Both the position numbers and the translations under genes were made by a program. A stretch of 64,000 nucleotides of DNA from Affinundibacterium baiyunense (GTDB taxonomy: Bacteria > Pseudomonadota > Gammaproteobacteria > Burkholderiales > Burkholderiaceae_D): contig NZ_JAGSPM010000003.1 of NCBI RefSeq assembly GCF_018139645.1, forward strand, positions 1 to 64,000, given 5' to 3'. Shown one piece after another: positions 17,927 to 27,718 of the stretch. How positions within the stretch are numbered: position 1 is the stretch's first letter; the number at the start of each line of letters is the position of its first letter. Under the pieces are notes generated by a model. The model was not told the DNA's origin. It did no database searches and was given only the letters and a program-made list of their open reading frames with translations.

Positions 17927-20176
17927 ATGCATATTTGTTCCAAAATTACGCTACTTTTGATTTCATTGTGTTACTTGAGTGCGTGCGAGAAACCGAAGGA
18001 CTCTCACCTCGATACAAAATCAGATTTGGCCTTACTCAGTGAGCCAACAGTAAATCAGCGACTTGCAGTAGAAAGCAGCAAACCGATTCTATTTGTTACA
18101 CAAGTGCCGGTCGATCACGACAACAATACCCGACTCTCGGCATTTGCCAATCATCGCACCAGTGTTCAAGATGTGCCGCGTGGTGGTGATTTGATGTTGC
18201 TTTATCCTGACGGTAGCTTGCGTAATCTCACCGCCGAAGCTGGATATGGTATGTCAGGTTTGCAATTGGATAGAGCAATCGCGGTGAGAGAACCATCGGT
18301 ACATCCGGCTGGCAAAAAGGCGATATTTAGTATGCTTGTGGGATCTCCACCACGATCGAAAGCGCTACAAACCAAGGCAAGCTCAGGTTTCCGCTGGCAG
18401 CTTTATGAGATAAGTGGATTAGAAAAAAATCAAAAAGCGGTGATCCAAAAAGTAAAAAATCAAGATGCGCGATTCAATAATGTATCGCCGATTTATGCAG
18501 ATGATGAAGAAATCATTTTTACATCAGATAGACCACGTACAGGTGATATACATTTATACCCACAGTTGGATGAATACGAAGCGACGCCTAGCATTTCTGG
18601 ACTATGGAAACTTAATCCTAGCAGCGGTAAATTACGCTTATTAAGTCATACACCCAGCGGAGCATTTACACCGATTATCGACCATGCTGGGCGAGTTATA
18701 TTCACACGCTGGGATCATTTACAGCAAGATCAATTGGCCGATCGAGATCGGGACGCTAGCCGTAACGGTGTTGCACTGCCATTCAAGTCATTTAATTATG
18801 CCGACGAAACAGCACAAGCAAAACAACTTGAAAGTCGAGAAGAAATATTTCCAGAATCACGAGTTGGCAGCGAAAGCCCTTATGGTACGGTTCATGCATT
18901 TCGCAGCAATTTCTTTAGCATTTGGCAGATTGATCAAGACGGCGGAAATGAAGAAACCATTAACCACGCTGGATTACATGAACTCTCTTTTGGCTATCTC
19001 ACACCAAGCTTCATGCATGATAAAAATTTGAGCAAACGCACACGTGAAGAATTACATCGCAATCGTCTCGCACTAAGGCGTGAAGGCGGTATTTTTCACC
19101 TACGTGAAGACCCACTTGAACCTGGCGTATTGATTGGAATTAACGCACGCGAATCAGCATCATTTACCACCGATAGCATCATCAAAGTCAATGCCAGACC
19201 AGACATTAATCCAGAGCAAATGCAAATCCTTGCCGTAACTCGTTTCGACAAATCGGATAACTTAAAAGATGGACGTTATCGAAATCCACTCCCCCTCTCC
19301 GATGGCAAGCTAATCGCAAGTCATACAAGCAATCAATTGCCACCAGAACCAGAAACAAGCTTAAGAGACTTGCGCCTAAAATATTTAGAGATAGATACCA
19401 CTTCTAGACACTACACGGCGGCAACGCCCCTAACTAAGGGCATACACAAATCACTAAGCTGGTGGGATGGCGAACAGTTACGTCATTATCAAGGAGATCT
19501 GTGGGAACTCGATCCAGTTGAATTAAAGCCACGCAGGAAAGTGCCAACACAATTGCCAAAGCTAGAGGCACCAGAAAAAAGTATTCTAGATGCGGAGAAA
19601 ATTGATGAGACCGAATTGCGGCGTTGGCTTGAACGAAATCAACTGGCACTCATTATCACGCGCAATCAAACCAGCCGAGATCGTGCAGACTTGCAACAGC
19701 CGTACAATCTACAAGTTCCGGGTGGCATTAAAACACTGTCGGCAATAAATCCCGACGGCAAACTTTATTCGATCCAGCATTTCCAAATTCTTCAAGCAGA
19801 GCAAGTACGTGCTTACGCTGATCGAGCGGGACGCAGGCATCTTGCACAAACGATTAGAGACTTTCATCCGCTTAATCTCAGCACAAACTCAGAAAATTCA
19901 ACGCGATCCCAACCTAAAAGCAGTGTCATCATTGCCAAAGATGGTTCCACAGCAGCCTTAGTGCCAGCAGAACGTGCACTAACTTGGCAAACAACTGACC
20001 AGCAAGGTCAGGCGATCGTCAGAGAGCGAAATTGGATCACTTTCAAAGCTGGAGAGATTCGGGTCTGTGCTTCTTGTCATGGGGTTAATCATCGTGATCA
20101 AGCAAACTTCCCCGCTCCGATCAATCAACCAGAGGCTTTACGGGAACTGATAAGACGCTGGAAATTAGCAAGGTAA
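17927..20176 (+). CDS. Hydrazine synthase alpha-like lipoprotein with single C-terminal heme c motif
   Basis: A 749-residue lipoprotein. The ATG at 17927 (MHICSKITLLLISLCYLSAC) gives a good lipobox; a TTG four codons upstream is also open. The body resembles the hydrazine synthase alpha middle-domain family (HZS_alpha), a TolB-like propeller: PRGGDLMLLYPDGSLRNLT, REPSVHPAGKKAIFSM, IIFTSDRPRTGD and RVIFTRWDHLQQDQ. Near the C-terminus is one heme-attachment motif, CASCHGVN (about residue 718). Anammox HzsA has two c-type hemes, and no other hydrazine synthase subunits are here, so it is a distant homologue of unknown redox function, not evidence for anammox. Confidence 0.72.
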   Translation: MHICSKITLLLISLCYLSACEKPKDSHLDTKSDLALLSEPTVNQRLAVESSKPILFVTQVPVDHDNNTRLSAFANHRTSVQDVPRGGDLMLLYPDGSLRNLTAEAGYGMSGLQLDRAIAVREPSVHPAGKKAIFSMLVGSPPRSKALQTKASSGFRWQLYEISGLEKNQKAVIQKVKNQDARFNNVSPIYADDEEIIFTSDRPRTGDIHLYPQLDEYEATPSISGLWKLNPSSGKLRLLSHTPSGAFTPIIDHAGRVIFTRWDHLQQDQLADRDRDASRNGVALPFKSFNYADETAQAKQLESREEIFPESRVGSESPYGTVHAFRSNFFSIWQIDQDGGNEETINHAGLHELSFGYLTPSFMHDKNLSKRTREELHRNRLALRREGGIFHLREDPLEPGVLIGINARESASFTTDSIIKVNARPDINPEQMQILAVTRFDKSDNLKDGRYRNPLPLSDGKLIASHTSNQLPPEPETSLRDLRLKYLEIDTTSRHYTAATPLTKGIHKSLSWWDGEQLRHYQGDLWELDPVELKPRRKVPTQLPKLEAPEKSILDAEKIDETELRRWLERNQLALIITRNQTSRDRADLQQPYNLQVPGGIKTLSAINPDGKLYSIQHFQILQAEQVRAYADRAGRRHLAQTIRDFHPLNLSTNSENSTRSQPKSSVIIAKDGSTAALVPAERALTWQTTDQQGQAIVRERNWITFKAGEIRVCASCHGVNHRDQANFPAPINQPEALRELIRRWKLAR

Positions 20177-20503
20177 ATCACCATGAATCATCAATCATGC
20201 AAAGCACCCAAATAAATTGAAGTTTATCGAGACTTGACTAAATTTAGTGAATTTTAAGATCAACTTACAAGGTTTTAACACAAAAAATTACGCTACAAAA
20301 CCGCATTACTTGACTTACCTGATACAAAGTCGAATCCAAATGAGGAATTTGCATCCTGCTGCATCGCAAAAACGGACAAATACAAGCTTGTTCAGAGCTA
20401 AATGCCTTTATAATCAAAGGTTTTTGTTAAGCCATTTTTTTGCCACGCAGAATCGCGGCACAAGATTGGCTTAAACATGCAATTTAACTAAGAATTCAGA
20501 CCT
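20177..20503. other. Intergenic region upstream of ribF
   Basis: About 327 bp with no credible gene. It carries a putative promoter for the ribF block near its end (20388-20414). No FMN riboswitch-like structure was recognised. Confidence 0.5.
20388..20414 (+). promoter_or_regulatory. Putative sigma70 promoter of the ribF-ileS block
   Basis: TTGTTC (20388-20393) and a consensus TATAAT (20409-20414) are separated by 15 bp, shorter than the optimum. The site lies about 90 bp upstream of ribF. Confidence 0.42.
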
Positions 20504-21472
20504 ATGAAGGTTTTCCGTGGACTTCCCAATGCTGCTTCACGCGCCCCCTGCGCTTTGGCGATTGGCAACTTTGATGGCGTACATCTTGGGCACCAGGCTT
20601 TGTTGTCCGACTTGCGCGCAGCCGCGACACGTCTGAACGTCGATGCCGCGGTAATGAGTTTTGAACCACACCCGCGCGCTTTCTTTGCACAATTGCAAGG
20701 CGACTTATCCAAAGCACCAAGTCGGATTGCGAATTTGCGTGATAATTTGTCGGCACTCGATCAAGCTGGTGTGGACCGCGTGATTGTTGAACACTTCAAT
20801 GCACATTTTGCTGCACTCAGCCCAGAAGAATTCATCCAAAAGATTTTGGTCGATGGGCTGCACGTCAAGCTAGTCATGGTCGGCGACGACTTCCGCTTTG
20901 GTGCGAAACGGGCTGGTGATATCCATACATTAAAGGAAGCAGGCGAGCGTTATGGTTTTGTTGTGCAAACCATGAATACTGTCGAGCGTAATGGCGAGAG
21001 GATTTCTTCGTCTGCAGTACGTGCTGCTTTAGCTTCAGGCGATTTTGACGAAGCCAAACATTTACTTGGTCGCCCGTATCAAATTTCTGGTCACGTTGTG
21101 CACGGTCAAAAACTCGGTCGCACTTTGGGTTTTCCGACTTTGAACTTGCGCATCGCGCATCATAAACCGGCCGTGATGGGCATTTTTGTGGTGCAAGTGC
21201 ATGGCTTAAGTGAACAGCCTTTGCCTGCGGTCGCCAGCATGGGTGTACGTCCGACGGTCGATGATAGTGGTCGGGTATTACTCGAAACCCACATTCTCGA
21301 TCAACATGTCGACGCTTATGGCAAGATCATCCACGTCGAGTTTTTACAAAAGCTGCGCGACGAAGAAAAATATGTCGACTTACCGACCTTAACGGCCGCG
21401 ATCAACCGCGACGCCGATCAAGCGCGTAGCTATTTCAAGCAACGCAACGGCTCCGCCACAGACCGAATTTGA
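20504..21472 (+). CDS. ribF: Bifunctional riboflavin kinase / FAD synthetase
   Basis: A 322-residue cytoplasmic enzyme converting riboflavin to FMN and FMN to FAD. The N-terminal FAD synthetase domain has ALAIGNFDGVHLGHQALL (about 18-35), the nucleotidyltransferase signature, followed by SFEPHPRAFF and VGDDFRFG and the RISSSAVR-like ERISSSAVRAAL. The C-terminal riboflavin kinase domain (about 185-310) has GRTLGFPTLNL and a YGKIIHVEFLQKLRDE motif. The length is typical. It is the first gene of the ribF-ileS-lspA-coaBC-dut series characteristic of Burkholderiales. Confidence 0.97.
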   Translation: MKVFRGLPNAASRAPCALAIGNFDGVHLGHQALLSDLRAAATRLNVDAAVMSFEPHPRAFFAQLQGDLSKAPSRIANLRDNLSALDQAGVDRVIVEHFNAHFAALSPEEFIQKILVDGLHVKLVMVGDDFRFGAKRAGDIHTLKEAGERYGFVVQTMNTVERNGERISSSAVRAALASGDFDEAKHLLGRPYQISGHVVHGQKLGRTLGFPTLNLRIAHHKPAVMGIFVVQVHGLSEQPLPAVASMGVRPTVDDSGRVLLETHILDQHVDAYGKIIHVEFLQKLRDEEKYVDLPTLTAAINRDADQARSYFKQRNGSATDRI

Positions 21473-21489
21473 AGGACGCCTTGCGTCCT
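21473..21489 (+). repeat. Small stem-loop between ribF and ileS
   Basis: AGGACGC (21473-21479) and GCGTCCT (21483-21489) form a 7-bp stem with a 3-nt loop directly after the ribF stop. No T-run follows immediately, so it may be an mRNA processing or stability element rather than a terminator. Confidence 0.4.
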
Positions 21490-21544
21490 CTCCCATTCAA
21501 CATTTTTATACCGATTTTAGATTTCAAATTGAAGCGAAACGACT

Positions 21545-24445
21545 ATGTCTAACGATAAGCAAGCAAAAAAAGAATCCGCAAAACCAGCTAAAGATCAGGC
21601 AAATAAGTACCCTGTCAACATGACGGAAACGCCATTTCCTATGCGCGGCGATCTCGCTAAGCGTGAACCACAATGGGTAAAAAACTGGCAAGAAAAGAAA
21701 ATTTACGAACGCGTACGCAAAGCGGCCAAAGGTCGTCCAAAATTCATTTTGCACGATGGTCCTCCGTATGCGAATGGTGACATCCACATCGGTCATGCCG
21801 TTAACAAAATCTTGAAAGACATGATCATCAAAGCGCGCACCTTGGGTGGCTTTGATGCGCCTTACGTACCAGGCTGGGATTGCCACGGTATGCCGATCGA
21901 AATCCAAATCGAAAAACTGCATGGTAAAAACCTACCTGTCGCCGAAGTGCAAGCCAAGGCACGTGCGTATGCAGAAGAACAAATCGAACGTCAAAAAGCT
22001 GACTTCATCCGTTTGGGTGTGTTGGGCGAATGGGATAATCCATACAAGACCATGGCTTTCGGTAACGAAGCGGACGAAATCCGTGCGCTCGGCCAATTAT
22101 TCGACAAAGGCTATGTGTATCGTGGTTTGAAACCAGTGAACTGGTGTTTTGATTGCGGCTCTGCTTTGGCCGAAGCCGAAGTCGAATACGAAAACAAACG
22201 CGATCCATCCATCGACGTTGGTTTTCCGTTTGTGGGCGGCGAAGAAAACGCCAAAATTGCCAAAGCTTTCGGCTTAGACAAACTACCACTCGACAAAGGT
22301 TATTGCGTGATCTGGACCACGACACCGTGGACCATCCCATCTAACCAAGCCTTGAACATGCATCCAGAAATCACTTACGCCTTGGTGAAAACCGAGCGTG
22401 ATGGTGAACCCTGCTTGATCTTGATGGCGAAAGATTTGGTTGAAGCCGCTTTCACGAATTGGAATTTGCAGCCAGAAATCATCGCAACCTGCTTGGGTGA
22501 AGCTTTATCACTGGTGCAATTCAAACATCCTTTAGCATCCACGCATGAAGGCTATGATCGTACGTCTCCGGTGTACTTGGGCGATTACGTTAGCACCGAA
22601 ACCGGTACTGGCGTCGTTCACTCGGCACCGTCTTACGGTATCGAAGACTTTTTGTCTTGCAAAGCGCATGGCATGAAAGATGACGCCATGCTCAACCCAG
22701 TCATGGGTGATGGCCGCTATGCGTCTTGGTTGCCGTTCTTCGCAGGCATGACGATCTGGGAAGCATCCAAGCCGATCTGCGATAAATTGCGTGAAGCAGG
22801 TACTTTGTTCTCACTCAAAATGTTTGACCACAGCTACATGCACTGCTGGCGCCATAAAACGCCGATCATCTATCGTGCTACCTCACAATGGTTTGCGAGT
22901 ATGGATAACGCGCCTAAAGCAGGCGGTGCTAGTTTGCGCGAAACTGCCTTGGCAGCGATCGAGCAAACCGCCTTCTACCCATCTTGGGGTAAAGCCCGTT
23001 TGCACGGCATGATTGCGAATCGCCCTGACTGGACTTTGTCGCGCCAACGTCAATGGGGCGTGCCTATGGCTTTCCTCTTGCACAAAGAAACTGGACAAAT
23101 CCATCCACGTACACCAGAGCTCTTAGAAGTGATTGCGAAGCGTGTCGAAAAAGAAGGTATCGAAGCCTGGCAAAACATCACGGTTGAAGAATTGATCGGT
23201 GATGAAGCACCAATGTATGAAAAAAATCGCGACACCTTAGACGTGTGGTTCGATTCCGGTGCAACGCATTTCACGGTCTTGCGCGGTTCACACAAAGAAC
23301 AATCCGCCTACCCTGCTGATCTCTACCTCGAAGGTTCCGATCAACATCGCGGTTGGTTCCACTCTTCTTTGTTGACCGCATCGATGCTCGACGGCCACGC
23401 GCCCTACAAAGCGTTGCTCACGCACGGTTTCGTAGTCGATGGCGAAGGCAAAAAAATGTCTAAGTCCAAAGGCAATGTAATCGCACCACAAAAAGTGTTC
23501 GACACTTTGGGTGCTGACATCTTGCGTTTGTGGGTAGCTTCGACTGACTACTCCGGCGAACTCTCGATCTCCGATGAAATCTTGAAACGCGTAACTGAAG
23601 CCTATCGTCGTATCCGTAACACCTTGCGTTTCTTATTGGCGAACACTTCAGACTTCGACTTCAGCAAAGACGCTGTGGCCACTAGTGATTTGCTCGAGAT
23701 CGATCAATACGCGATCGCCCATACTGCCGCATTGCAGAAAGAAATTTTGGCGCACTACGACGCCTTCGAATTCCACCCTGTGATCAGCAAATTGCAATCC
23801 TTCTGCTCTGAAGATTTGGGTGGTTTCTACCTAGACATTTTGAAAGATCGTTTGTACACCAGCGGCACAACTTCTTTCGCACGTCGTTCAGCACAAACTG
23901 CCATCTGGCACATCACACAAAGCTTGTTGCGTTTAATGGCACCAACCTTGTCGTTCACTGCAGAAGAAGCATGGCAAAGTTTTGCGAGCGCAGAAGCGTT
24001 CAAAGGCAGCGACGAAACTATCTTCACACAAACTTACTACGAGCTGCCAGCCATCGCCAACAGCGAAGCCTTGGAAGCGAAATACGCAAGTTTGCGTGCC
24101 GTGCGTGCTGATGTGACTAAGCAGTTAGAAGAAGTGCGCGTCTCTGGCGCGATTGGCTCTTCGTTGCAGGCAGAAGTCTTGATCAAAGCGAGTGGCGATA
24201 AATTCAATGTCTTGAGTAGCCTTGAAGATGATTTGAAATTTACACTGATCACTTCCGCTGCTAGCGTAGAACAAGTGGCAAGTGAAGCTGAAGAAACGGT
24301 AGTAGTCAACGCATCCAAGTACCAAAAATGCGAGCGCTGCTGGCACTATCGTGCAGATGTGGGTGTCAATGCTGAACATCCAACTTTGTGCGGCCGTTGC
24401 AATAGCAATTTGTTTGGTGCGGGTGAAAATCGTAAGTTTGCTTAA
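21545..24445 (+). CDS. ileS: Isoleucyl-tRNA synthetase
   Basis: A 966-residue class I aminoacyl-tRNA synthetase charging tRNA-Ile. The HIGH motif is at 81-84 ([12 protein letters not shown]), the editing domain occupies roughly 190-400, and KMSKS is near 637-641 ([10 protein letters not shown]). The C-terminal zinc ribbon has KCERCW and LCGRCN cysteine pairs, as in bacterial type 1 IleRS (the mupirocin-sensitive type). The N-terminus carries a Lys-rich extension of about 20 residues before the conserved start. It is downstream of ribF and upstream of lspA as in other Burkholderiales, but the gap to lspA is filled with repeats. Confidence 0.98.
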   Translation: MSNDKQAKKESAKPAKDQANKYPVNMTETPFPMRGDLAKREPQWVKNWQEKKIYERVRKAAKGRPKFILHDGPPYANGDIHIGHAVNKILKDMIIKARTLGGFDAPYVPGWDCHGMPIEIQIEKLHGKNLPVAEVQAKARAYAEEQIERQKADFIRLGVLGEWDNPYKTMAFGNEADEIRALGQLFDKGYVYRGLKPVNWCFDCGSALAEAEVEYENKRDPSIDVGFPFVGGEENAKIAKAFGLDKLPLDKGYCVIWTTTPWTIPSNQALNMHPEITYALVKTERDGEPCLILMAKDLVEAAFTNWNLQPEIIATCLGEALSLVQFKHPLASTHEGYDRTSPVYLGDYVSTETGTGVVHSAPSYGIEDFLSCKAHGMKDDAMLNPVMGDGRYASWLPFFAGMTIWEASKPICDKLREAGTLFSLKMFDHSYMHCWRHKTPIIYRATSQWFASMDNAPKAGGASLRETALAAIEQTAFYPSWGKARLHGMIANRPDWTLSRQRQWGVPMAFLLHKETGQIHPRTPELLEVIAKRVEKEGIEAWQNITVEELIGDEAPMYEKNRDTLDVWFDSGATHFTVLRGSHKEQSAYPADLYLEGSDQHRGWFHSSLLTASMLDGHAPYKALLTHGFVVDGEGKKMSKSKGNVIAPQKVFDTLGADILRLWVASTDYSGELSISDEILKRVTEAYRRIRNTLRFLLANTSDFDFSKDAVATSDLLEIDQYAIAHTAALQKEILAHYDAFEFHPVISKLQSFCSEDLGGFYLDILKDRLYTSGTTSFARRSAQTAIWHITQSLLRLMAPTLSFTAEEAWQSFASAEAFKGSDETIFTQTYYELPAIANSEALEAKYASLRAVRADVTKQLEEVRVSGAIGSSLQAEVLIKASGDKFNVLSSLEDDLKFTLITSAASVEQVASEAEETVVVNASKYQKCERCWHYRADVGVNAEHPTLCGRCNSNLFGAGENRKFA

Positions 24446-24450
24446 AACGA

Positions 24451-24531
24451 TGTCAATCCCGCGCAGGCGGGAATCCAGCGTCTTTTAAAGCACCGCGAAC
24501 GCCACTGGACTCCTGCCTGCGCAGGAGTGAC
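24451..24531. repeat. MITE-like palindromic element, inverted copies of a CCGCGCAGGCGGGAATCCAG unit
   Basis: The left unit (24451-24478, TCAATCCCGCGCAGGCGGGA then ATCCAG) and the right unit (24504-24531, CACTGGACTCCTGCCTGCGC then AGGAGTGAC) are inverted copies about 25 bp apart. A diverged element of the same architecture lies at 27719-27806. It begins about 6 bp after the ileS stop. Confidence 0.75.
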
Positions 24532-24542
24532 AACAAAAAAAT

Positions 24543-24611
24543 AGGGTAGGTGCAACTCGCGCCGCCAAGCCATCGAGCACCTGAGCAGCACGGCTTGCAC
24601 CCGCCCTACGA
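24543..24611. repeat. Dispersed repeat of the GTAGGGCGGGTGCAAGCC type, two inverted units
   Basis: AGGGTAGGTGCAA at the left and TTGCACCCGCCCTACGA at the right are imperfect inverted copies of a repeat unit common in proteobacterial genomes. A fragment (ACACCCGCCCTACGA) recurs at about 27684-27699. Confidence 0.6.
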
Positions 24612-24619
24612 ACGAACAA

Positions 24620-24651
24620 GCCCCTTCTCCCGCAAGCGAGAGAGGGGGGAG
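24620..24651. repeat. REP-like element, CCCTTCTCCCGC family (copy 1)
   Basis: CCCCTTCTCCCGC-AAG-CGAGAGAGGGG forms a hairpin with slight mismatch. Better preserved copies lie at 27511-27559, 27628-27668 and 63281-63329. It ends about 25 bp upstream of the lspA start codon. Confidence 0.75.
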
Positions 24652-24674
24652 TTAAAAAATGAAATCGAAAAAAT

Positions 24675-25193
24675 ATGGCGACTAAAAAAACCAATACCTT
24701 CTCAAGCAAACCTAAATCTTCTGGCAGTTTATTCGGTGTTTGGATGGGCTTAGCTGCCATTGTGATTTTGCTCGACCAAGTCACCAAGATCACGATAGAG
24801 AAAGCCTTTCATTACGCCGAGCTATATCCAGTAACATCCTTTTTCAATCTCACTTTGGTATACAACAAGGGCGCGGCATTTAGTTTTCTCGCTAATGAAG
24901 GCGGCTGGCAGCGTTATTTATTTACAGCGATTGGCGTAATCGCTTCCATCGTCATCACCGCGCTACTCAAAAAACACGCGACGCAAAAACTATTTTGCTG
25001 GTCACTCGCGCTCATCATGGGCGGCGCCATCGGTAATGTGATTGATCGTTTACTGTATGGTCATGTGATTGATTTCTTGGATTTCCATTACAAAGACACT
25101 TACCATTTCGCTGCGTTCAACTTAGCCGATAGCGCAATCTGTTTGGGCGCGGCTTTGTTTATTCTCGATGAATTACGCCGCGTAAAAAAATAA
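24675..25193 (+). CDS. lspA: Lipoprotein signal peptidase
   Basis: A 172-residue inner-membrane aspartyl protease that removes signal peptides from prolipoproteins. Four membrane helices are visible. Conserved blocks are LLDQVTK (33-38), [18 protein letters not shown] (64-81), [20 protein letters not shown] (catalytic Asp about 124) and FNLADSAIC (second catalytic Asp about 152). The basic N-terminal extension of about 18 residues is slightly long. No clear Shine-Dalgarno motif precedes the ATG, probably because repeat elements occupy the upstream 220 bp. It is followed 10 bp later by coaBC. Confidence 0.97.
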   Translation: MATKKTNTFSSKPKSSGSLFGVWMGLAAIVILLDQVTKITIEKAFHYAELYPVTSFFNLTLVYNKGAAFSFLANEGGWQRYLFTAIGVIASIVITALLKKHATQKLFCWSLALIMGGAIGNVIDRLLYGHVIDFLDFHYKDTYHFAAFNLADSAICLGAALFILDELRRVKK

Positions 25194-25203
25194 GGAAACA
25201 ATC

Positions 25204-26406
25204 ATGGCTTCCCGACTCGCTGGTAAAAAAATCGTCCTTGGCTTAACGGGTGGCGTAGCCTGTTATAAGGTTGCGGACCTTTGCCGCTCGCTAGGCAAAC
25301 TCGGTGCAACGGTGCAAGTCGTCATGACGCAGAGTGCCACACAGTTCATCACGCCCGTGACCATGCAAGCCTTGTCGGGCAATACGGTGTACACCGATCA
25401 ATGGGATGCGCGCATTGCCAACAACATGCCGCACATTGATCTGACACGCGATGCCGATGCCATTTTGATCGCGCCTTGCAGCACCAATTTTATCTACAAA
25501 TTAGCGCATGGTGCCTGCGACGATTTATTGTCCACACTCTGCATCGCCCGCCCTGCTCACTTACCCTTATTCATCGCGCCTGCAATGAACGTAGAAATGT
25601 GGAGCAACCCAGCGACGCAACGCAATGTGGCACAAGTCAAACAAGACGACATACAAGTCTTCGGCCCCGCTACTGGTGAACAAGCCTGTGGTGAAGTCGG
25701 TATGGGCCGCATGTTAGAACCAGCGCAAATCTTGGCAGAGCTTGAAGCCGCGTTCCAAAGCAAAACGCTGGCGGGCAAACGCGTCTTAATCACCGCTGGC
25801 CCAACCTTTGAACCTATCGACCCCGTACGCGGCATCACCAATTTATCTTCCGGAAAAATGGGTTACGCCATCGCCCAAGCAGCATGGGAAGCGGGTGCGC
25901 ACGTCACACTGGTCTCTGGCCCCACTGCCTTAGATGCCCCTTACGGCGTACAACGCCAACAAGTCCAAACCGCCCAGCAAATGCACGATGCGGTGATGGC
26001 GCAAGTCAACACGCAAGATATTTTCATCGCCGTAGCAGCGGTAGCCGATTGGCGCGTAGCGAATGCCAGCGATCAAAAAATCAAGAAGACCAGCGATAGC
26101 GACACGCCACAACTACAGTTCGTGCAAAACCCAGACATCCTCGCCAGCGTCGCCGCACTACCCAAAGCGCCCTACTGCGTTGGCTTTGCAGCAGAATCAG
26201 AAAACCTGCTCGAATACGGCGCCGCCAAACGTATCAAGAAAAATATTCCCCTCTTAGTCGGCAACATTGGTCATCACACTTTTGGTAAAGATGAGAATGA
26301 GTTGGTGTTGTTTGATGCGAAGGGCCATCAGGCTTTGGCTAAGGCGGATAAGCAGAGCTTGGCGAAGCAGTTGGTGAATGAGATTGCGAAACGGAGCAAA
26401 TGCTAA
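25204..26406 (+). CDS. coaBC: Bifunctional phosphopantothenoylcysteine decarboxylase / phosphopantothenate-cysteine ligase
   Basis: A 400-residue coenzyme A biosynthesis enzyme. The N-terminal CoaC flavoprotein domain (1-185) has LGLTGGVACYKVADL, an MPHIDLTRDADAILIAPCSTNF block and the PAMNVEMW motif, then GEQACGEVGMGRM. The C-terminal CoaB domain (190-400) starts VLITAGPTFEPIDPVRGITNLSSGKMGYA and holds VAAVADWR and the GFAAES region. The start follows TAAGGAAACA, a good ribosome-binding site. Adjacent to lspA as in related genomes. Confidence 0.97.
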   Translation: MASRLAGKKIVLGLTGGVACYKVADLCRSLGKLGATVQVVMTQSATQFITPVTMQALSGNTVYTDQWDARIANNMPHIDLTRDADAILIAPCSTNFIYKLAHGACDDLLSTLCIARPAHLPLFIAPAMNVEMWSNPATQRNVAQVKQDDIQVFGPATGEQACGEVGMGRMLEPAQILAELEAAFQSKTLAGKRVLITAGPTFEPIDPVRGITNLSSGKMGYAIAQAAWEAGAHVTLVSGPTALDAPYGVQRQQVQTAQQMHDAVMAQVNTQDIFIAVAAVADWRVANASDQKIKKTSDSDTPQLQFVQNPDILASVAALPKAPYCVGFAAESENLLEYGAAKRIKKNIPLLVGNIGHHTFGKDENELVLFDAKGHQALAKADKQSLAKQLVNEIAKRSKC

Positions 26407-26997
26407 ATGCAGGGAGTATTCACGATACCAGATGCATGGAGTGGAGGTAGCATCGAGCTTTTGATTCTGATTCATGACTCATCAAAAAATATTAGGGTCA
26501 AGATTAGTAATGCACTATGGCAATTTCCGTTCATTGACGGGCCATACACAAGCAATCACATCGAACCAGAACTTCAAGTAAAGAAATCTGCGAATGACAC
26601 AGAGGCGAGGTTCGGCATTGCTGAACTGAACGATGGAAAGAAATTTGCCTTCGGTACTTCAGTTATTGAGGACGAAGATGGCGTTTGGCTATATGCGGGA
26701 ATACCAATGGGCTCGCTCGCACAATTCTTTCCAGTCGGCGGGTATCCTTTTGAGAGTTCAGATCACCAAACCTGGCAACCGCAAGTACATGAGTGGTTCG
26801 TATCACTAGCAAAACACTTGCACGAATCACTTCCATATGAACGAGGCGTTATTGGGTGGTTAACTTCTTCTGAGGTCGATGAGATAGATGATCAGATTAT
26901 CCCCGATGAACGGTACAGCACATACCTCCTTTGGGGCAAGAACGGTTTAGAAATATTCGAAGTAAATACCAACAACTCACCCATGAAAATAAATTAA
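26407..26997 (+). CDS. Protein of unknown function inserted between coaBC and dut
   Basis: A 196-residue soluble protein whose ATG begins immediately after the coaBC stop (TAAATG), so it is probably translated by re-initiation. It is acidic, has no signal peptide or membrane helix, and contains [24 protein letters not shown] and a C-terminal [14 protein letters not shown] strand. I recognise no family. In related Burkholderiales dut normally follows coaBC directly, so this gene looks like an insertion. The fold could be that of a small immunity-type protein, but that is a guess without motif support. Confidence 0.6.
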   Translation: MQGVFTIPDAWSGGSIELLILIHDSSKNIRVKISNALWQFPFIDGPYTSNHIEPELQVKKSANDTEARFGIAELNDGKKFAFGTSVIEDEDGVWLYAGIPMGSLAQFFPVGGYPFESSDHQTWQPQVHEWFVSLAKHLHESLPYERGVIGWLTSSEVDEIDDQIIPDERYSTYLLWGKNGLEIFEVNTNNSPMKIN

Positions 26998-27053
26998 GCA
27001 CTTGTTCTCTTATTTTCAGAACCAATTTCGACATCAATAAAAATTTCAAAATA

Positions 27054-27503
27054 ATGAAAAACATAGACCTAAAAATCCTAGACCCACGCATGAAAGACCA
27101 ACTCCCTGCCTACGGGACACCAGGTAGCGCTGGCCTTGATTTACGTGCATGTATAGACGAAGCGATCACTATCCAGCCTGGCGAAACGGTGTTAATTCCA
27201 ACTGGCTTAGCGATCCATATCGGCGATCCAGCTTACGCCGCCATGATCTTGCCACGCAGCGGCATGGGTCACAAAAACGGCATCGTACTTGGCAACTTAG
27301 TGGGCTTAATTGATTCTGATTACCAAGGCCAGTTGATGATCTCCACATGGAACCGCGGACAAAACGCTTTCACGCTCAACCCCATGGAACGCCTAGCACA
27401 ACTGATCATCGTGCCGGTGCTGCAGGTAGGTTTTAACATCGTAGAAGAGTTCGGCGAAAGTGAACGTGGCGAAGGTGGATTTGGTAGTACGGGTAAGCAT
27501 TAA
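27054..27503 (+). CDS. dut: dUTP diphosphatase
   Basis: A 149-residue trimeric dUTPase hydrolysing dUTP to dUMP and pyrophosphate. The ATG at 27054 ([13 protein letters not shown]) matches the family start; the upstream in-frame extension overlaps the preceding gene. Five family motifs are visible: [46 protein letters not shown] and the flexible C-terminal [12 protein letters not shown]. It closes the ribF-to-dut series and is separated from asnS by a repeat-rich gap. Confidence 0.96.
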   Translation: MKNIDLKILDPRMKDQLPAYGTPGSAGLDLRACIDEAITIQPGETVLIPTGLAIHIGDPAYAAMILPRSGMGHKNGIVLGNLVGLIDSDYQGQLMISTWNRGQNAFTLNPMERLAQLIIVPVLQVGFNIVEEFGESERGEGGFGSTGKH

Positions 27504-27510
27504 TGAACTA

Positions 27511-27559
27511 AAGCCCTTCTCCCGCAAGCGGGAGAAGGGTTGGGATGAGGGTAGTTCAG
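27511..27559 (+). repeat. REP-like element, CCCTTCTCCCGC family (copy 2)
   Basis: A 12-bp perfect stem (CCCTTCTCCCGC at 27514-27525, GCGGGAGAAGGG at 27528-27539) with a 2-nt loop, followed by TTGGGATGAGGGTAGTTCAG. It starts 8 bp after the dut stop and may also act as a transcript 3' end stabiliser. Confidence 0.8.
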
Positions 27560-27627
27560 CAAGCAGACATTTTGGTGGGCGGTAAGAAATGAGAGACAAG
27601 CCAAACAATCATTGCAGATTACAGAAT

Positions 27628-27668
27628 CGCCCTCACCCCAACCCTCTCCCGCTTACGGGAGAGGGAGC
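27628..27668 (-). repeat. REP-like element, CCCTTCTCCCGC family (copy 3, inverted)
   Basis: CGCCCTCACCCCAACCCTC followed by the stem CCCTCTCCCG (27642-27651) / CGGGAGAGGG (27656-27665). This is the reverse complement of the layout at 27511-27559, so the two copies face each other about 70 bp apart. Confidence 0.75.
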
Positions 27669-27718
27669 TAAAACTGGTAGCTATGACTTCGTTACACCCG
27701 CCCTACGAGCTGCTTTAC

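Noticed and set aside
17927..20176. Evidence for anammox metabolism
   Set aside because: Only one hydrazine-synthase-alpha-like protein with a single heme motif is present, with no beta/gamma subunits or hydrazine dehydrogenase; distant homologues occur in many other bacteria.
20247..20474. 75-residue open frame upstream of ribF
   Set aside because: It overlaps the likely ribF promoter and has an unstructured basic composition typical of chance frames.
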